Origin: Okapia johnstoni
Lineage: Eukaryota > Chordata > Mammalia > Artiodactyla > Giraffidae
DNA length: 64,000 nucleotides
NCBI GenBank assembly: GCA_024291935.2
Contig: CM044311.1
Location: forward strand, 25,734,001-25,798,000
Reading direction: 5' to 3'
Every line of letters begins with the position of its first letter. The stretch's first letter is position 1. Under the pieces are notes generated by a model, which was not told the origin of the DNA, did not search any database, and saw only the letters and a list, made by a program, of their open reading frames with translations. Below, in pieces: positions 22,871-33,639 of the stretch. Both the position numbers and the translations under genes were made by a program.

Positions 22871-23866
22871 ACCTCTTGAGAAATCTGTATGCAAGTCAGG
22901 AAGCAACAGTTAGAAATGGACATGGAACAACAGACTGGTTCCAAACAGGAAAAGGAGTACATCAAGGCTGTATATTGTTACCCTGCTTATTTAACTTATA
23001 TGCAGAGTACATCATGAGAAACGCTGGGCTAGAAGAAGCACAAGCTGGGATCAAGATTGCCGGGAGAAATATCAATCACCTCAGATATGCAGATGCAACC
23101 ACCCTTATGGCAGAAAGCAAAGAAGAATTAAAGAGCCTCTTGATGAAAGTGAACAAGGAGAGTGAAAAAGTTGGCTTAAAGCTCAACATTCAGAAAACTA
23201 AGATCATGGCATCCGGTCCCATCACTTCATGGCAAACAGATGGGGAAACAGTGGAAACAGTGGCTAACTTTATTTTGGGGGGCTCCAAAATCACTGCAGA
23301 TGGTGATTCCAGCCATGAAATTAAAAGACACTTGCTCCTTGGGAGGAAAGTTGTGACCAACCTAGATAGCATATTAAAAAGCAGAGACATTACTTTGCCA
23401 ACAAAAGTCCATCTAGTCAAGGCTATGGTTTTTCCAGTAGTCATGTATGGATGTGAGAGTTGGACTATAAAGAAAGCTGAGCACCGAAGAAGTGATGCTT
23501 TTGAACTGTGGTATTGGAGAAGACTCTTGAGAGTCCCTTGGACTGCAAGGAGATCCAACCAGTCCATCCTAAAGGAGATCAGTGCTGAGTCTTCACTGGA
23601 AGGACTGACGTTGAAGCTGAAACTCCAATACTTTGGCCACCTGATGTGAAGAACTGACTCATTTGAAAAGACCCTGATGCTGGGAAAGATTGAGAGCAGG
23701 AGGAGAAGGAGACGATAGAGGATGAGATGGTTGGATGGCATCACCGACTCAATGGACATGGGTTTGGGTGGAGTCAGGGAGTTGGTGATGGACAGGGAGG
23801 CCTGGCGTGCTATGGTTCATGGGGTCGCAAAGAGTTGGACAGGACTGAGCAACTGAACTGAACTGA
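22871..23866 (+). mobile_element. BovB LINE, 3' ~1 kb, in L1
   Basis: Begins at ACCTCTTGAGAAATCTGTAT inside the RT region and ends AACTGAACTGATTA. L1 sequence resumes with GTGATTAGCCTGTTCAG. It is the best preserved sense BovB here. Confidence 0.95.
22876..23649 (+). pseudogene. BovB reverse transcriptase fragment, 257 codons, active-site variant YADA
   Basis: An uninterrupted frame covers the RT palm and thumb. Motif B-like QGCILLPCLFNLYAEYIM lies at residues ~34-51. Motif C lies at ~90 but reads RYADATTLMAES, so the second catalytic Asp of YADD is Ala. Conserved downstream blocks are LNIQKTKIMASGPITSW and [19 protein letters not shown]. It ends at FGHLM with TGA in place of CGA. The N-terminal endonuclease and motif A are missing through 5' truncation. 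It cannot encode active enzyme. Confidence 0.9.
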
Positions 23867-24565
23867 TTAGTGATTAGCCTGTTCAGTTTGTCTATTTCTT
23901 CCCAATTCAGTCTTGGAAGACTTATGTTTCTAGGAATTTATTCATCTTCTAGGTTGTCCAATTTTTTGGCGTATATCTGTTTGTAGTATTCCCTTCTGTT
24001 TTTTGAATCTCTGTGATATTGGTTATTTCTTCTCCTTCATTTCTTATTTTATTTGGGTCCTCTCTTCTTGATGAGACCTGGCTAAAGGTTTATCAATTTT
24101 GTTTATTTAAAAAAAAAAAACAGCTTTTGCTTTCATTGATCTATTTTTCTTTTGGTCTCTAAATTATTTATTTCCTCTTTGATCTTTATTATTTCCTTTT
24201 TTCTGCTGAATTTGGTTCTTGATTGTTCTTCTTTTTCTAATTTCTTTACTTGACAGGTTAGGTTGTTTATCTAAGTTTTTTTCTTGTTGCTTGAGGTAGG
24301 CCTGTTTTGTCATAAACTTCCCTTTTACAACTGCTTTTGCTGTGTCTCATAAATTTTGGAAAGTTGTGTTTTTATTTTCATTTGTCTCAAGGTATTTTCT
24401 GATTTCCACTTTGACCCACTGGTTCTTAAGCAGCATGTGGTTTAGCCTCCATGTATTTGTTTTTCCAATTTTTCTTCCTGTAATTGATTTCTAGCTTTAT
24501 ACTGGTTATAGGAAACCAGTCAGTTTTGTGCAGTTTCAATCTCCTTCTCTTACTGAGTTCAAGCT

Positions 24566-24981
24566 TGTAATGCTTACCACACAACAAGCCAATAAATCAA
24601 CAGATAAGCTGTTGGAGCAAGGAATAGCAACTTTATTTGGAAAACCAGCAAACTAAAAAGAGGTGGGTTTTTGCCTCAAAGAAATATCTTGCCTGAGTTA
24701 GAATTCAGGCTTCTTTTATATTAAAAGGGGAGAGAGTCGTCAAGCATTTCCTGGTTTCAATCAGGCTCTGGAGGGGATGTGTTCATTTTCCCTCCCTCAG
24801 TCATTCACAGGGCCTGGCCAGGATGTTTCCTGTGAGCTAAAAAATGGTATTTTAGCTTAATGCTCATTACCTGGGAGGCAGGTTTCCCAGAAGTGAGCCA
24901 TTACGTATAAATTAAGTTTTATAGGCAACATCCCTTTAGTGATTATCTTGTAATAGAGTATAAAGGTTCTTCCCTATAACA
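24566..24981 (-). mobile_element. Solo LTR of an endogenous retrovirus, antisense in L1
   Basis: Read on the minus strand it starts TGTTATAGGGAAG at 24981 and ends GCATTACA at 24566, so the ends are TG...CA. A TATA box (TATAAAAGAAGCC, near 24708-24720) and a polyadenylation signal (AATAAAG, near 24631-24637) are in the right order and spacing for U3-R-U5. Flanks do not show a clear duplication, so the ends are approximate. No internal genes are present. The ERV family was not identified. Confidence 0.65.
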
Positions 24982-25403
24982 CTTCCTCTGCCTTGTTTGA
25001 AATGTAAGCATGCATGTGCATGCTCTTCATGAGCAGAGTCTAGTTTTCTAACAGCATCACTATCATTCCCACTGGTTTTCAAACTAGCAAAGGGGACTCA
25101 TCCTCCAGGAACTGGATCCCAGGGCTGGGGCAATCAGTATGTGGTTCAAACCACTCACTCTTCAGGGAGGATCTCCAAGCCTGTGTTATCCCCCTTCCTT
25201 CCCAGGGGCACAGATGCTTTTCTTCCCTTCCTACATAATTCCATGTGGATGTATCTTCAGACCTGGTTGTATAAGACTCTTTCCAACAGTCTTCAGTTTG
25301 TTTGCAGTGAGGATTGCTCCACATGCAGATGTATTTTTGATGTGTTCAGTGGGGGGAGGTGAACTCCACATCCTTCTACTTGGCCATCTTGATCTCTACT
25401 TAA

Positions 25404-27763
25404 CTGTGCTTTTATTGTTGTATCTTTCAGATGAATTCAAAGGTAAGGCTGAAGGTAGAGAATGAGAGCAAATGGTAGGAAGGAGAAAAAAATTTTAAGT
25501 AGATAATAGGGCAAAGGGGAGAAAGGAAAAATTTTTAAGAAAAAAAAAAGCTTCAAAATAAAATCTTGATTTCTTAGGAAAATATGCACTTTCATACCAT
25601 GGCCAAGATTGTGGGCACAAGTTTCATAGATACATGGTAAGGACCTGAGGGATTCTAGGAAGGCCCACTTGCCCAGAGACGCTTCATCTACTTGCCAGAG
25701 CATCCAGGATGCTCTACTGAAAATTCATAGCCTTAAATTTCAAAGATTTATTGACCATGATTAAACCTTTGTCAAAGTGCCAGTACACTGTGAGGACTAA
25801 TGTCGAGATATTATCAAAGAATAGCTTTCAGCAGCATTTCCCAACAGGTGCTTGATGCATGAGAAAGGAATTCCATGCTTAAATGGAAAAGGTTGAAAAG
25901 CACTAAATATTATTTTTCTTTCTTATTGAGTCACAATATATATTAGCATATGAAAAGCTGTGGAAAGAGCTACATGTAGGAAAAAAAAATCTTAAACTTT
26001 TTAAAACTTAGCTATTCTAAAACTCAACTGACATTGAGATTCTTCTGGCAGCTATGAGGGTTAATAACAACAGCTGGCTGAATGTAAGACATCAAAAGTG
26101 AAACAAAAAAAGATTGGGGCCAAAAAGCAGTGCTCAGAAGATGAACAGAGTGCTGACAGGGAGTATGGACTCTTCCTAAGGAAAGACTGAGTATATTCAA
26201 CCCTCTTTCTTGGATGCAAGCATCTGCTGGATACAATTCATTTGGTAGACAGCTTTCATTTTGTTGGCGATAGGTGGTCAGTCCTTGCAGAATCATTTCC
26301 CTTAGGGTGTATTTTAAGATACATCACTGTTATCTAAAGATAAGACAAGAGACAGTCATATCAAGTCAAGACATTGTCTTCTGCCTCATTTGATGTCCTT
26401 TATATAAAGCACTACATTGAAAAAGTTTTTCAGAACTTAGTGCTAAAAACAATCTTGCCTTCCCTAAGGAACTGAGATACTTCCTCCTTCCCAAAAAAGA
26501 TTCTTAGGCCTTTCTATTTGCTTTGATCACCAGCAAACCCAAAGCCAAATGTCAGAGCAAATCTAACAGCCACATGGCCGGAATGTTTGGGATCGTCTTC
26601 CTGTTCTTATTGATGTCTCCTCTACTCATGACTCTCTCTTTCTCATTTCCTATTAGTTTATTGTCTCTGCTTGTTATAAACCACCACAGGCCAATTTGGG
26701 AATATAAGAGGGGACAGGTGAGAAGATGGAAACATAAAGAGAGACAAACAGAAATGACCAGCTCCTGTAAGATCTATATGGAACACAACACCAGTACCTT
26801 ACATGGAGTCTGGAATATTGTTAATGCCTAATTCCTTTTAATATTTTTAAGTGAAAAAGTATTCCCAGATGATATTTGCCCCATCAAGATATTCAGAAAG
26901 ATGTGTTTCTTGCTGAAAGATATGTCAAGGATACTGAGCATGGGTTAGGCTGCCAACTCCCACTAGTGCTTGGGTTGAAGGAATTCTACTAAGGGTGGAC
27001 TGAGAAGTAACTCTGGAGTGGCAGTGAGAACATGCCAGGAATAAGCCAGAGAACCTGGCAGGCAATGTCCATGACAGACTCCCCTATGGATCTGCAGAGG
27101 GGTTAAGTGAGTTCACTTCTTCTGCTGAAAACAGGGGGATCTGCAAATAAGAGAAGGTTAGCATAAAGCATGATTTACAGGGGAGTAGACACCCACACAC
27201 AGAGACACACACACACACAGAGCTAGTATGTCTGGGTGAGGGCATAAACTTGGAGGAAAGACCTCATATTGTCTATTCAGAATGCATTTTGTAATAAAGA
27301 GAAATTGCAGAACAAGCATTTGTGTTCCAAAGGGCTCAAAAACATGTCACCGTACAGTTGACTGGTCATATTATAGGAACCACATTTGGACACAGCTCCT
27401 GAAAAACAATGCCAACTTTATTATCCAATAATAAGCTAAACCAAAGGTATTTTAATGTATAACTTGAGGTTAAAACCCCTCCCCCATCACTCCTGAGAGA
27501 TTAGAGGGCAGAGAGTAAGAATACAAGAATCTATAGAGTTGGTGAAGCTTTGACAAGGAGTGCTGATTCTGAATATGGTTTCACAAAGGCACAATTACAG
27601 CCTGGTCTGAAGGGCTCCCATCTGCAGTACCTTGTAGGGTAACCATTCTGAGGAACCAACTGGAGCAGAGGTAGTGGTAGCACTAGTTCTTGTATAATTT
27701 TCCCAGGGGAAACTATACTGATTATTCATTCCAACAACACAGAGAGATTTCCACGTCCTGCCA
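25404..27763. other. Unassigned 2.3 kb
   Basis: No gene or repeat family was recognised apart from a short (CA)n tract at 27188-27220. Frames at 25437-25703, 26024-26296 and 26523-26831 look like chance frames. Confidence 0.3.
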
Positions 27764-27771
27764 CTACAACT

Positions 27772-27967
27772 AGGTGTGTGTGTGTATGTGCTCAGTCGTG
27801 TCTGAGACCCCATGGACTAGCCCTCCAGGCTCTTCTGTCCATGGGATTTCCCAAGAAAGAACACTTGTGTGGATTGCCAGTTCCTTCTGCACTGGCTCAA
27901 ACCAGGGATCGAACCCATGTCTCCTTCCTTGCAGGAAGATTCTTTACCACTGAGCCACCTGAGAAGT
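27772..27967 (-). mobile_element. Bov-tA SINE with small internal deletions
   Basis: Antisense copy about 20 bp short of consensus; TGACTCTTTGCGA is reduced to TGAGA. Flanks CTACAACT (27764) and CTACAATT (27968) are an 8-bp near-perfect duplication. A (TG)n stretch marks its 3' tail at the left. Confidence 0.9.
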
Positions 27968-27975
27968 CTACAATT

Positions 27976-28449
27976 GAGGGTATATGAAGTTAAATAAAAC
28001 GTGGACCCTGCCCTAAAGAGGTGAGTTAAGTGTCCCAAAGTTGTGACTTTTTCTCTTATAAGTTGACCTTTAGTCTCCTTCAAAATCCTTGCTCTTCTGA
28101 GGCAGGGAGAAGGTGATGTATGCAGCTGAAAGGAGTGCTGTTCTTATAATGAGTATGCTTGCTCTGGCTCCTTATTTCTCTTACACTTGCTCTGAAAGCC
28201 AAACTGAAGAGCCCCAGCAGCCCATCATGATATACAAGCATATACCACTGACTATGTGTGAAAGTCACCCAGTTGTACCACTGCTGATAATTCTGTGCTA
28301 TTTGAAGCTAATCAGAGAATGGGAGTAAGAGCAGGAAGGAGAATGCTTACCTTCCAAAATAGGAATTTTTCAAAGGAACTTCTGGCTCTCTAGGGCATTA
28401 GGTCTCATCTGCCTCTCATGTCGTCCTATTTCTCTTCTCCTATTGAGAA
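27976..28449. other. Unassigned
   Basis: No gene or family was recognised. Confidence 0.3.
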
Positions 28450-28677
28450 CCAAATTTCATTTAGTTCTATCCTTGCCATCTTTGTTTCTTTATCTCCCAT
28501 CTACTCCTCTGCTCACTGCCCTCCTCACTCCACCAAAACCATCTCACTAACATCAGATTGCTTCCATGTCAAGAAATCTGAAGAACAATTTCCAGTCCTG
28601 TTACCTGAGCTCTCAGTAACACTCAACACATCTAGCCACGTCATCCTCTTAAAACCCTCGTGTTCCTTGACCTACAG

Positions 28678-29345
28678 TAATGCTGGGTGGGATGAGCTAC
28701 AAGCTGGAATCAAGATTGCCAGGAGAAATATCAACAACCTCAGATATGCAGATGATACCACTCTAATGGCAGAAAATGAAGAAGAACTAAAGAGCCTCTT
28801 GATGAGGGTAAAGGAGAAGAGTGAAAAAGACAGCTTAAAACCCAGCATTTGAAAAACTAAGATCATGGCATCTGGTCCCATCACTTTATGGCAAATAGAA
28901 GGGGAAAAGGTGGAAGCAGTGACAGATTTTCTCTTCTTGTGTTCTAAAATCTCTACGGATGGTGACAGCAGCCATGAAATCAGAAAGACAATTGCTTCTT
29001 GGCAGGAAAGCTGTGACAAATCTAGACAGTGTGTTAAAAAGCAAAGATATCACTTCGCCAACAAAGGTCCACATAGTCAAGGCTATGGTCTTTCCAGTTT
29101 TCATGTATGGACATGAGAGCTGGACCATAAAGAAGGCAGAGACTGGAAAAGACTCTGATGCTGGGAAAGATTGAAGGCAGAAGGAGAAGAAGGCATCAAA
29201 GGATGAGATGGTTGGATGGCATCACCGATTCAATAGACATGAACTTGGGCAAACTCCAGGAGATGGTAAGGAACAGGGAAGCCTGGAGTGCTGCAGTCCA
29301 TGGGATCTCGGAGAGTCAGACATGACTTGGCGACTGAACAACAGC
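28678..29345 (+). mobile_element. BovB LINE, internally deleted
   Basis: Sense BovB beginning just before the RT motif C and ending GACTGAACAACAG. About 190 bp is missing at ~29146: AAGAAGGCAGAGA is joined directly to CTGGAAAAGACTCTGATG. A plus frame to 28852 retains RYADDTTLMAENEEELKSLL with the YADD active site intact, then meets a stop. Confidence 0.92.
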
Positions 29346-29697
29346 CACTCCTAGAACGTTCTTCTCATTCTCATCTCTTGGTACTTTCTCCATCTATACC
29401 TGACAATTCTACATGGGATTTCCTCAGGAAAATATTCCAGGTACTCTTTCAACTCCACATTCCATTCTCACACAGGGCCAGGAGATGAATGGGAATGGCA
29501 CCCACTGGAGCTTTGCATCCTGCATGGATTTACAAGAGGATGAGTTCATGCACCCTTATAGCTTCAACTAGCACCTCTTTGCCAATAACTCCAACTTTGT
29601 GTTTCTAGCTGAGAGCTTCTTTTTTTAATACAGACCCACATGCATACAGCTTATGCAACATCGCTGTATGTTTATTTTACAGATAACTCATTACTTA

Positions 29698-29910
29698 GTG
29701 GGCTTCCCTGGTGGCCCAGTGGTAAAGAATCTGCCTGCCAATGCAGGAGATGTGGGTTTGATCTCTGGGTTAAAAAGATCCCCTGGAGAAGGAAATGGCA
29801 ACCCACTACAGTATTCTTGCCTGGGAAATCCCATGGACAGAGGAGCCTGGCGGGCTACAGTCCATGAGGTCGCAGAAGAATTGGACATGACTAAGCATCT
29901 AAACAACAAA
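29698..29910 (+). mobile_element. Bov-tA SINE
   Basis: Well-preserved sense copy starting GTGGGCTTCCCTGGTGGCCC. The 8-bp target-site duplication ATTACTTA lies at 29690-29697 and 29911-29918. Confidence 0.95.
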
Positions 29911-30285
29911 ATTACTTAATATATTCAAAACTGAACTTGAGACCCACTATTCCTGCAGTGTGCTATCTCAGAGATGGAAACCTAGGAGCTTTCTTTGATA
30001 CTTTGGTCTCCACTATTTCTCATATCCAATCACCAACTAAAGGCTTCCAATTCCATCTTCAAAACACATCTTGAATCACATCCACTTCTCTTTACCCCAA
30101 AGCCATCACCAAAGGCCAAGTCTCCAAATGAACCCTCACCTGGACTAGGATGACATCTTTTTAAATTATCTTCCTGAATTACTTCCTGCTTTCCACTAGT
30201 CCATTCTTCACATGACAGCCAGAGTATGATTTTGTAAGTGTGAAAATAATCATGAGTTCCATAAGTCAAGATTTCAAATGGACAG

Positions 30286-31588
30286 AGATGTAACATCTTT
30301 TAGGGATCTGAAAATGAACTTATTTTTAAAGTCGCAAATGTACTTAGAAGTTGAAAGCTGAATCTTGGAAAACCAAGGTGCATGACATCATTTGAGTTAA
30401 ATACTCCAATTCAACCAACCAACCACTACACAGTTCCCCTCAGGATTCTCCAAACTGTCTTCCTTCCACTTGAGGATGATCCATGATCCTGTGATGACTA
30501 CATATTATCCTAGCCTTGGGAGAACGAGGCATAAGGTAACTTTTCCATAATCATCCTTTATCCTTAGGGACCTCTGTTGAAACTGACCTCATCTTGACTG
30601 ACCCCACCAATGCTGTCCTCTGTTCTTCCACAGCTTCTAAAAACTAAGTCTTTTACATATATCAACTCATTTAATTCACAACGCCTTGGATCTGTCATCT
30701 CTTAGCACTTTGTGCTCCCTTATCTGCCTCAGAAAACCAAGGGCCTTTGTGGCTTTTTCCACATCATACTGCATGTGCATTCTGAACTCTTTCAGTCTAC
30801 CCTTAAGCCAGTTCAGCCCAACATCTCACATCCCTTCTGTCACTCCAGTACTATGGTGGGCATGAGACTTCTCTCTGACCATTGTAGCAACCCCACACTA
30901 CTCCTAGGAAAGCAAGATATGGGGTCCCTCTGCTCTCAGATTCACCGGATAGGTTTGACATTCCTATAATTCCCCCAACACTACTTCCATCAACGTCTAA
31001 AACTTGAGAGAAGGGTGTCTCAACCCTTTCTTAGAAATCCACACCAGCTGTTAACTCTCTTGCTCCTCATCTCAATTCTGAAGCTCCACTCACCTGCCAA
31101 AAGTGTTTAAAGAACTTCTCTGTATGTCAGAGGAATCTGGCCTGAATCTTCTCTCTTATTTGAGAATAAATTTTATATATTATTTCTTCAGGCTCAGACA
31201 AAGAGTATATAGAATTTACTGATGATGATGATCCTACTTTGGAGAGATTCATAAAAACTTTTCTGACTCAAGAATTAGGCTTTTCATTGAAAACTTAGGC
31301 TTTCAACTATACCTCAATAAAGATGAAAAGAATAAAACTTAGGCTTTTTAAGAGTCTTATCTGCTATGGGTTTCAAATAATCAACTGACTTATTTTTCTA
31401 GATTGAATCTGTTCTTCCTCTTAGCTAATGGATGCCACTGCCTGAAATGGTCAAGACTGTGGAATACTGAGAGGGTAAAAATGTGAGAAAGGAACAACAA
31501 CAAAAAAAACCCTCAGTTTTTAAAAACCTCCAAATTTTATCCTGAAATAAATGCATTCATGCCCTCTTGAAACTCTGTGTCTCTTTTC
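30286..31588. other. Unassigned 1.3 kb
   Basis: No gene was recognised. A short L1-like end (CTATACCTCAATAAAGATG) occurs at 31305-31325. The frame at 30712-30969 has no support. Confidence 0.3.
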
Positions 31589-32123
31589 TTAATTGAGAGG
31601 TAATTAACTTTAGGATATACAATGTGTTGATTTGATACCTTTATATACTGCATTATGATTACCATCACAGCGTTAGCTAACAGTTCCACCACATCACATA
31701 ACTATTTCATTTTATGGTGAGAGTATTTAAGGTCTAGTCTCTTAGCAATTTTGTAAGTTTATAATATAGTATTGACTATAATCACTGTGCTGTGCAATAG
31801 ATCTCCAGGACTTACTTATCTATTAGTTTCTTTTTTTATTTTGGCTGTGCTGGGTCTTTGTTATGGGGCATGTGCTTTTTTTTTTGCAGTGACCAGGCTT
31901 CTCTTGTTGCAGTGCCTGTGGCATGTGGGATCTTAGTTCCCAAACCAGGGATCAAACCTGCATCCCCTGCGCTGGAAGGTGGATCCTTAACCACTGGACC
32001 ACCAAAGAAGTCCTATCTACAAGTTTCAAGTTTTTACCCTTAGACAACATCTCCCCAATTCCCCCACACCCCCAACCCCTGATAACTACCATTCTACCCT
32101 GTTTTTATGAGTTCAGCTTTTTA
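31589..32123 (-). mobile_element. L1M LINE 3'UTR, antisense, with SINE insertion
   Basis: Matches the antisense L1MA/L1MB 3'UTR (CTCTTAGCAATTTTGTAAG, CTGTGCTGTGCAATAGATCT, CCCCTGATAACTACCATTCT). It is interrupted at 31831-32012. Confidence 0.75.
31831..32012 (-). mobile_element. CHR-type tRNA-Glu SINE
   Basis: Antisense: TTTTTTTATTTTGGCTGTGC at the left is the tail and GGTGGATCCTTAACCACTGG at the right is the tRNA head. Flanks TTATCTATTAGTTTC (31816) and CTATCTACAAGTTTC (32013) match at 12 of 15 positions. Confidence 0.88.
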
Positions 32124-32950
32124 AAGGAACTTTAATTGATGTGTAACTTACATACAGAAGAGCAAACAAAAGCAAACAAATCATGAAGGTACAGCTTGAT
32201 GAACTTTCACCAAGAAAACATATACCCTTGTGACAGCAACAGATCAGGAAGTAAAACATAACTAGACCAGGTACTGTGTATCCCACCTATACCCTCAAAC
32301 AACCTACAGTCCATAGGATCACAAAGTCAGACACAACTGAGTGACTAATTATACCCTCAAAAAGAAACTACCATCCTGACTTCCACCACCAGCCACTAAC
32401 TTTCCCAGTTTTTGAACTTTAATGGAATCACACACTGCATTTGTGCTTGGCTTCCTTCCCTCAAAATTATATACATGACACTCATTCTACAGTTTTGCAC
32501 ATGGCAGTAGCTTATTCATTGGCATTGCCTTATAAATTTTCATTGCATAACTACATCACAATTTATTCATCCACTCTAGGCTGGTGAATGTTTTGGCTGT
32601 GCCCAGCTTACAGGACTATTGTGAACAAGTAGATAAGAACATTCATATACATACTTTTTGGTGTACATACTATATACATTTCTTTTGCTATACACTAGCA
32701 ATAGTATTACTAATTCATAGGCTTACACATTTAGCTATGTAATAGATGTTGCCAATTTTTTTAAATGGTTGCACCAATTTCTCATTAATAACATCTGAGA
32801 ATTCCAACTGTTCTGTACTTTCACCCATACTTAGAATTGGCAGTCTTTTTAATTATAGCTGTTCTCATGAGTATATGGCAATATTGTATTAAAATTTGCA
32901 TTTCCCTGAGGACTTAGGCAACTTTTCATGTGACTGATTTCCATTTGTTT
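32124..32950 (-). mobile_element. Older L1M LINE 3' region, antisense
   Basis: A second antisense L1 piece (AATTGATGTGTAACTTACATA, then TAATGGAATCACACACTGCA, TGCACATGGCAGTAGCTTAT, GGTTGCACCAATTTCTCATT). It starts its own 3'UTR, so it is distinct from the piece to its left. It is interrupted by a 50-bp insertion at 32300-32349. Confidence 0.7.
32300..32349 (+). mobile_element. 50-bp tail-only Bov-tA/BovB insertion
   Basis: Contains only the tail block (CCTACAGTCCATAGGATCAC, then GACACAACTGAGTGACTAA) shared by Bov-tA and BovB. A perfect 12-bp target-site duplication, TATACCCTCAAA, at 32288-32299 and 32350-32361 shows a genuine insertion with extreme 5' truncation, not a decayed SINE. The source family cannot be decided. 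Confidence 0.9.
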
Positions 32951-33139
32951 TGTCCACCCTGGTAACTGAAAATTCTACTAAAATTTCACAGAGTAGAAAT
33001 TTCAAAGGGGCAGTTAAAAAAAAAGAGAAAGGAAAAAAGGAAGCTAGGCAGACAGAAGAATTTTAGATTGGTCATTGCATATGATCCCCATTTCTCTTGG
33101 AATACAGCATAAATATGAACTATTTAGTTCTGCATGAAC

Positions 33140-33560
33140 TAGCTTCTACTTGCCTTGCCAGGTGTGCCATATACTTCTCTCCCCTCTTTCTCATGGTCTA
33201 CTTGTTGACATCTCAGCTCAGATGCGCCAAGTTCTCTCCAGATCTAGGGCCTTTGCTCATACTTGACTGCTGTACCCTCTTGTTATACTTTTGTCTCAAT
33301 TTCTAACCACCTCCCCTCACTTATCTTCCCATTAGGTCTTAGCTAAAATATGACTTCTTCAAAGAACTAGCTGTAATCACCACCTTTTAAGCTCCAATAG
33401 ACAATTCTTTTAATTTATATTATTCATAATGGAGGTAAACGCTATTTAACATACAGATCTCCTGCACGCTAAGCCCTATGAAGAAAGAGACTCTATCTGT
33501 CATGTTCATGGCAGGATTATTAGCCATAGTACAGTATTCAGTTCATGAGAAGCCCTTAGT
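33140..33560 (+). mobile_element. L2 LINE 3' end
   Basis: Matches the L2 3' region (GGCCTTTGCTCATACTTGAC, TAGGTCTTAGCTAAAATATG, AAAGAGACTCTATCTGTCAT, ACAGTATTCAGTTCATGAG). Confidence 0.7.
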
Positions 33561-33639
33561 AATCCTGTTTTATTTTGTTTTGCTTAACTCAGTAACCTCC
33601 CAGTCTAAGTTTCTTCCTTGCCTTTAACAGGGTTTTTTC

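Larger units (their letters stand above)
19570..25403 (-). mobile_element. L1 LINE (L1MA/L1MB type), antisense host of five insertions
   Basis: The 3'UTR end is at the left (19570-19930, including TCTATATGACTTACTTTACTAG). Antisense ORF2 sequence follows through 20686-24560. The 5'UTR is at 24985-25403 and ends with the antisense of the L1 start (GGCCATCTTGATC at ~25382). ORF1 and the 5' part of ORF2 are missing, so the 5'UTR is fused to late endonuclease/RT-proximal ORF2. The RT motif region near 22155-22170 reads SDG instead of ADD on the minus strand. All frames are decayed. Interruptions lie at 19943-20164, 20341-20684, 21303-21617, 22871-23866 and 24566-24981. Confidence 0.85.
28450..30285 (+). 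mobile_element. L2 LINE remnant, interrupted twice
   Basis: Segment 28480-28677 matches the L2 coding region (CCTCACTCCACCAAAACCA, TTTCCAGTCCTGTTACCTGA). Segment 29925-30285 matches its 3' ORF part (CAAAACTGAACTTGAGACC, TAGGAGCTTTCTTTGATAC, CATGACAGCCAGAGTATGAT). The segment between, 29346-29690, aligns less clearly. BovB and Bov-tA insertions lie within. No open frame survives. Confidence 0.65.

Noticed and set aside
23190..23759. 189-codon minus-strand frame opposite the BovB RT, and similar antisense frames at 8.1, 15.2, 38.8 and 56.5 kb
   Set aside because: Antisense shadows of the BovB coding strand; the plus frame carries the conserved RT motifs.
24566..24981. Possible provirus remnant with internal genes
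   Set aside because: Both sides are L1 sequence, so only a solo LTR is present.
25079..25324. 81-codon minus-strand frame and overlapping plus frames
   Set aside because: They lie in the L1 5'UTR, which is normally non-coding.
27188..27220. Short direct repeats as a CRISPR-like array (also (CA)n at 36.1 and 41.2 kb)
   Set aside because: Simple dinucleotide repeats in a vertebrate nuclear context; no spacer structure.
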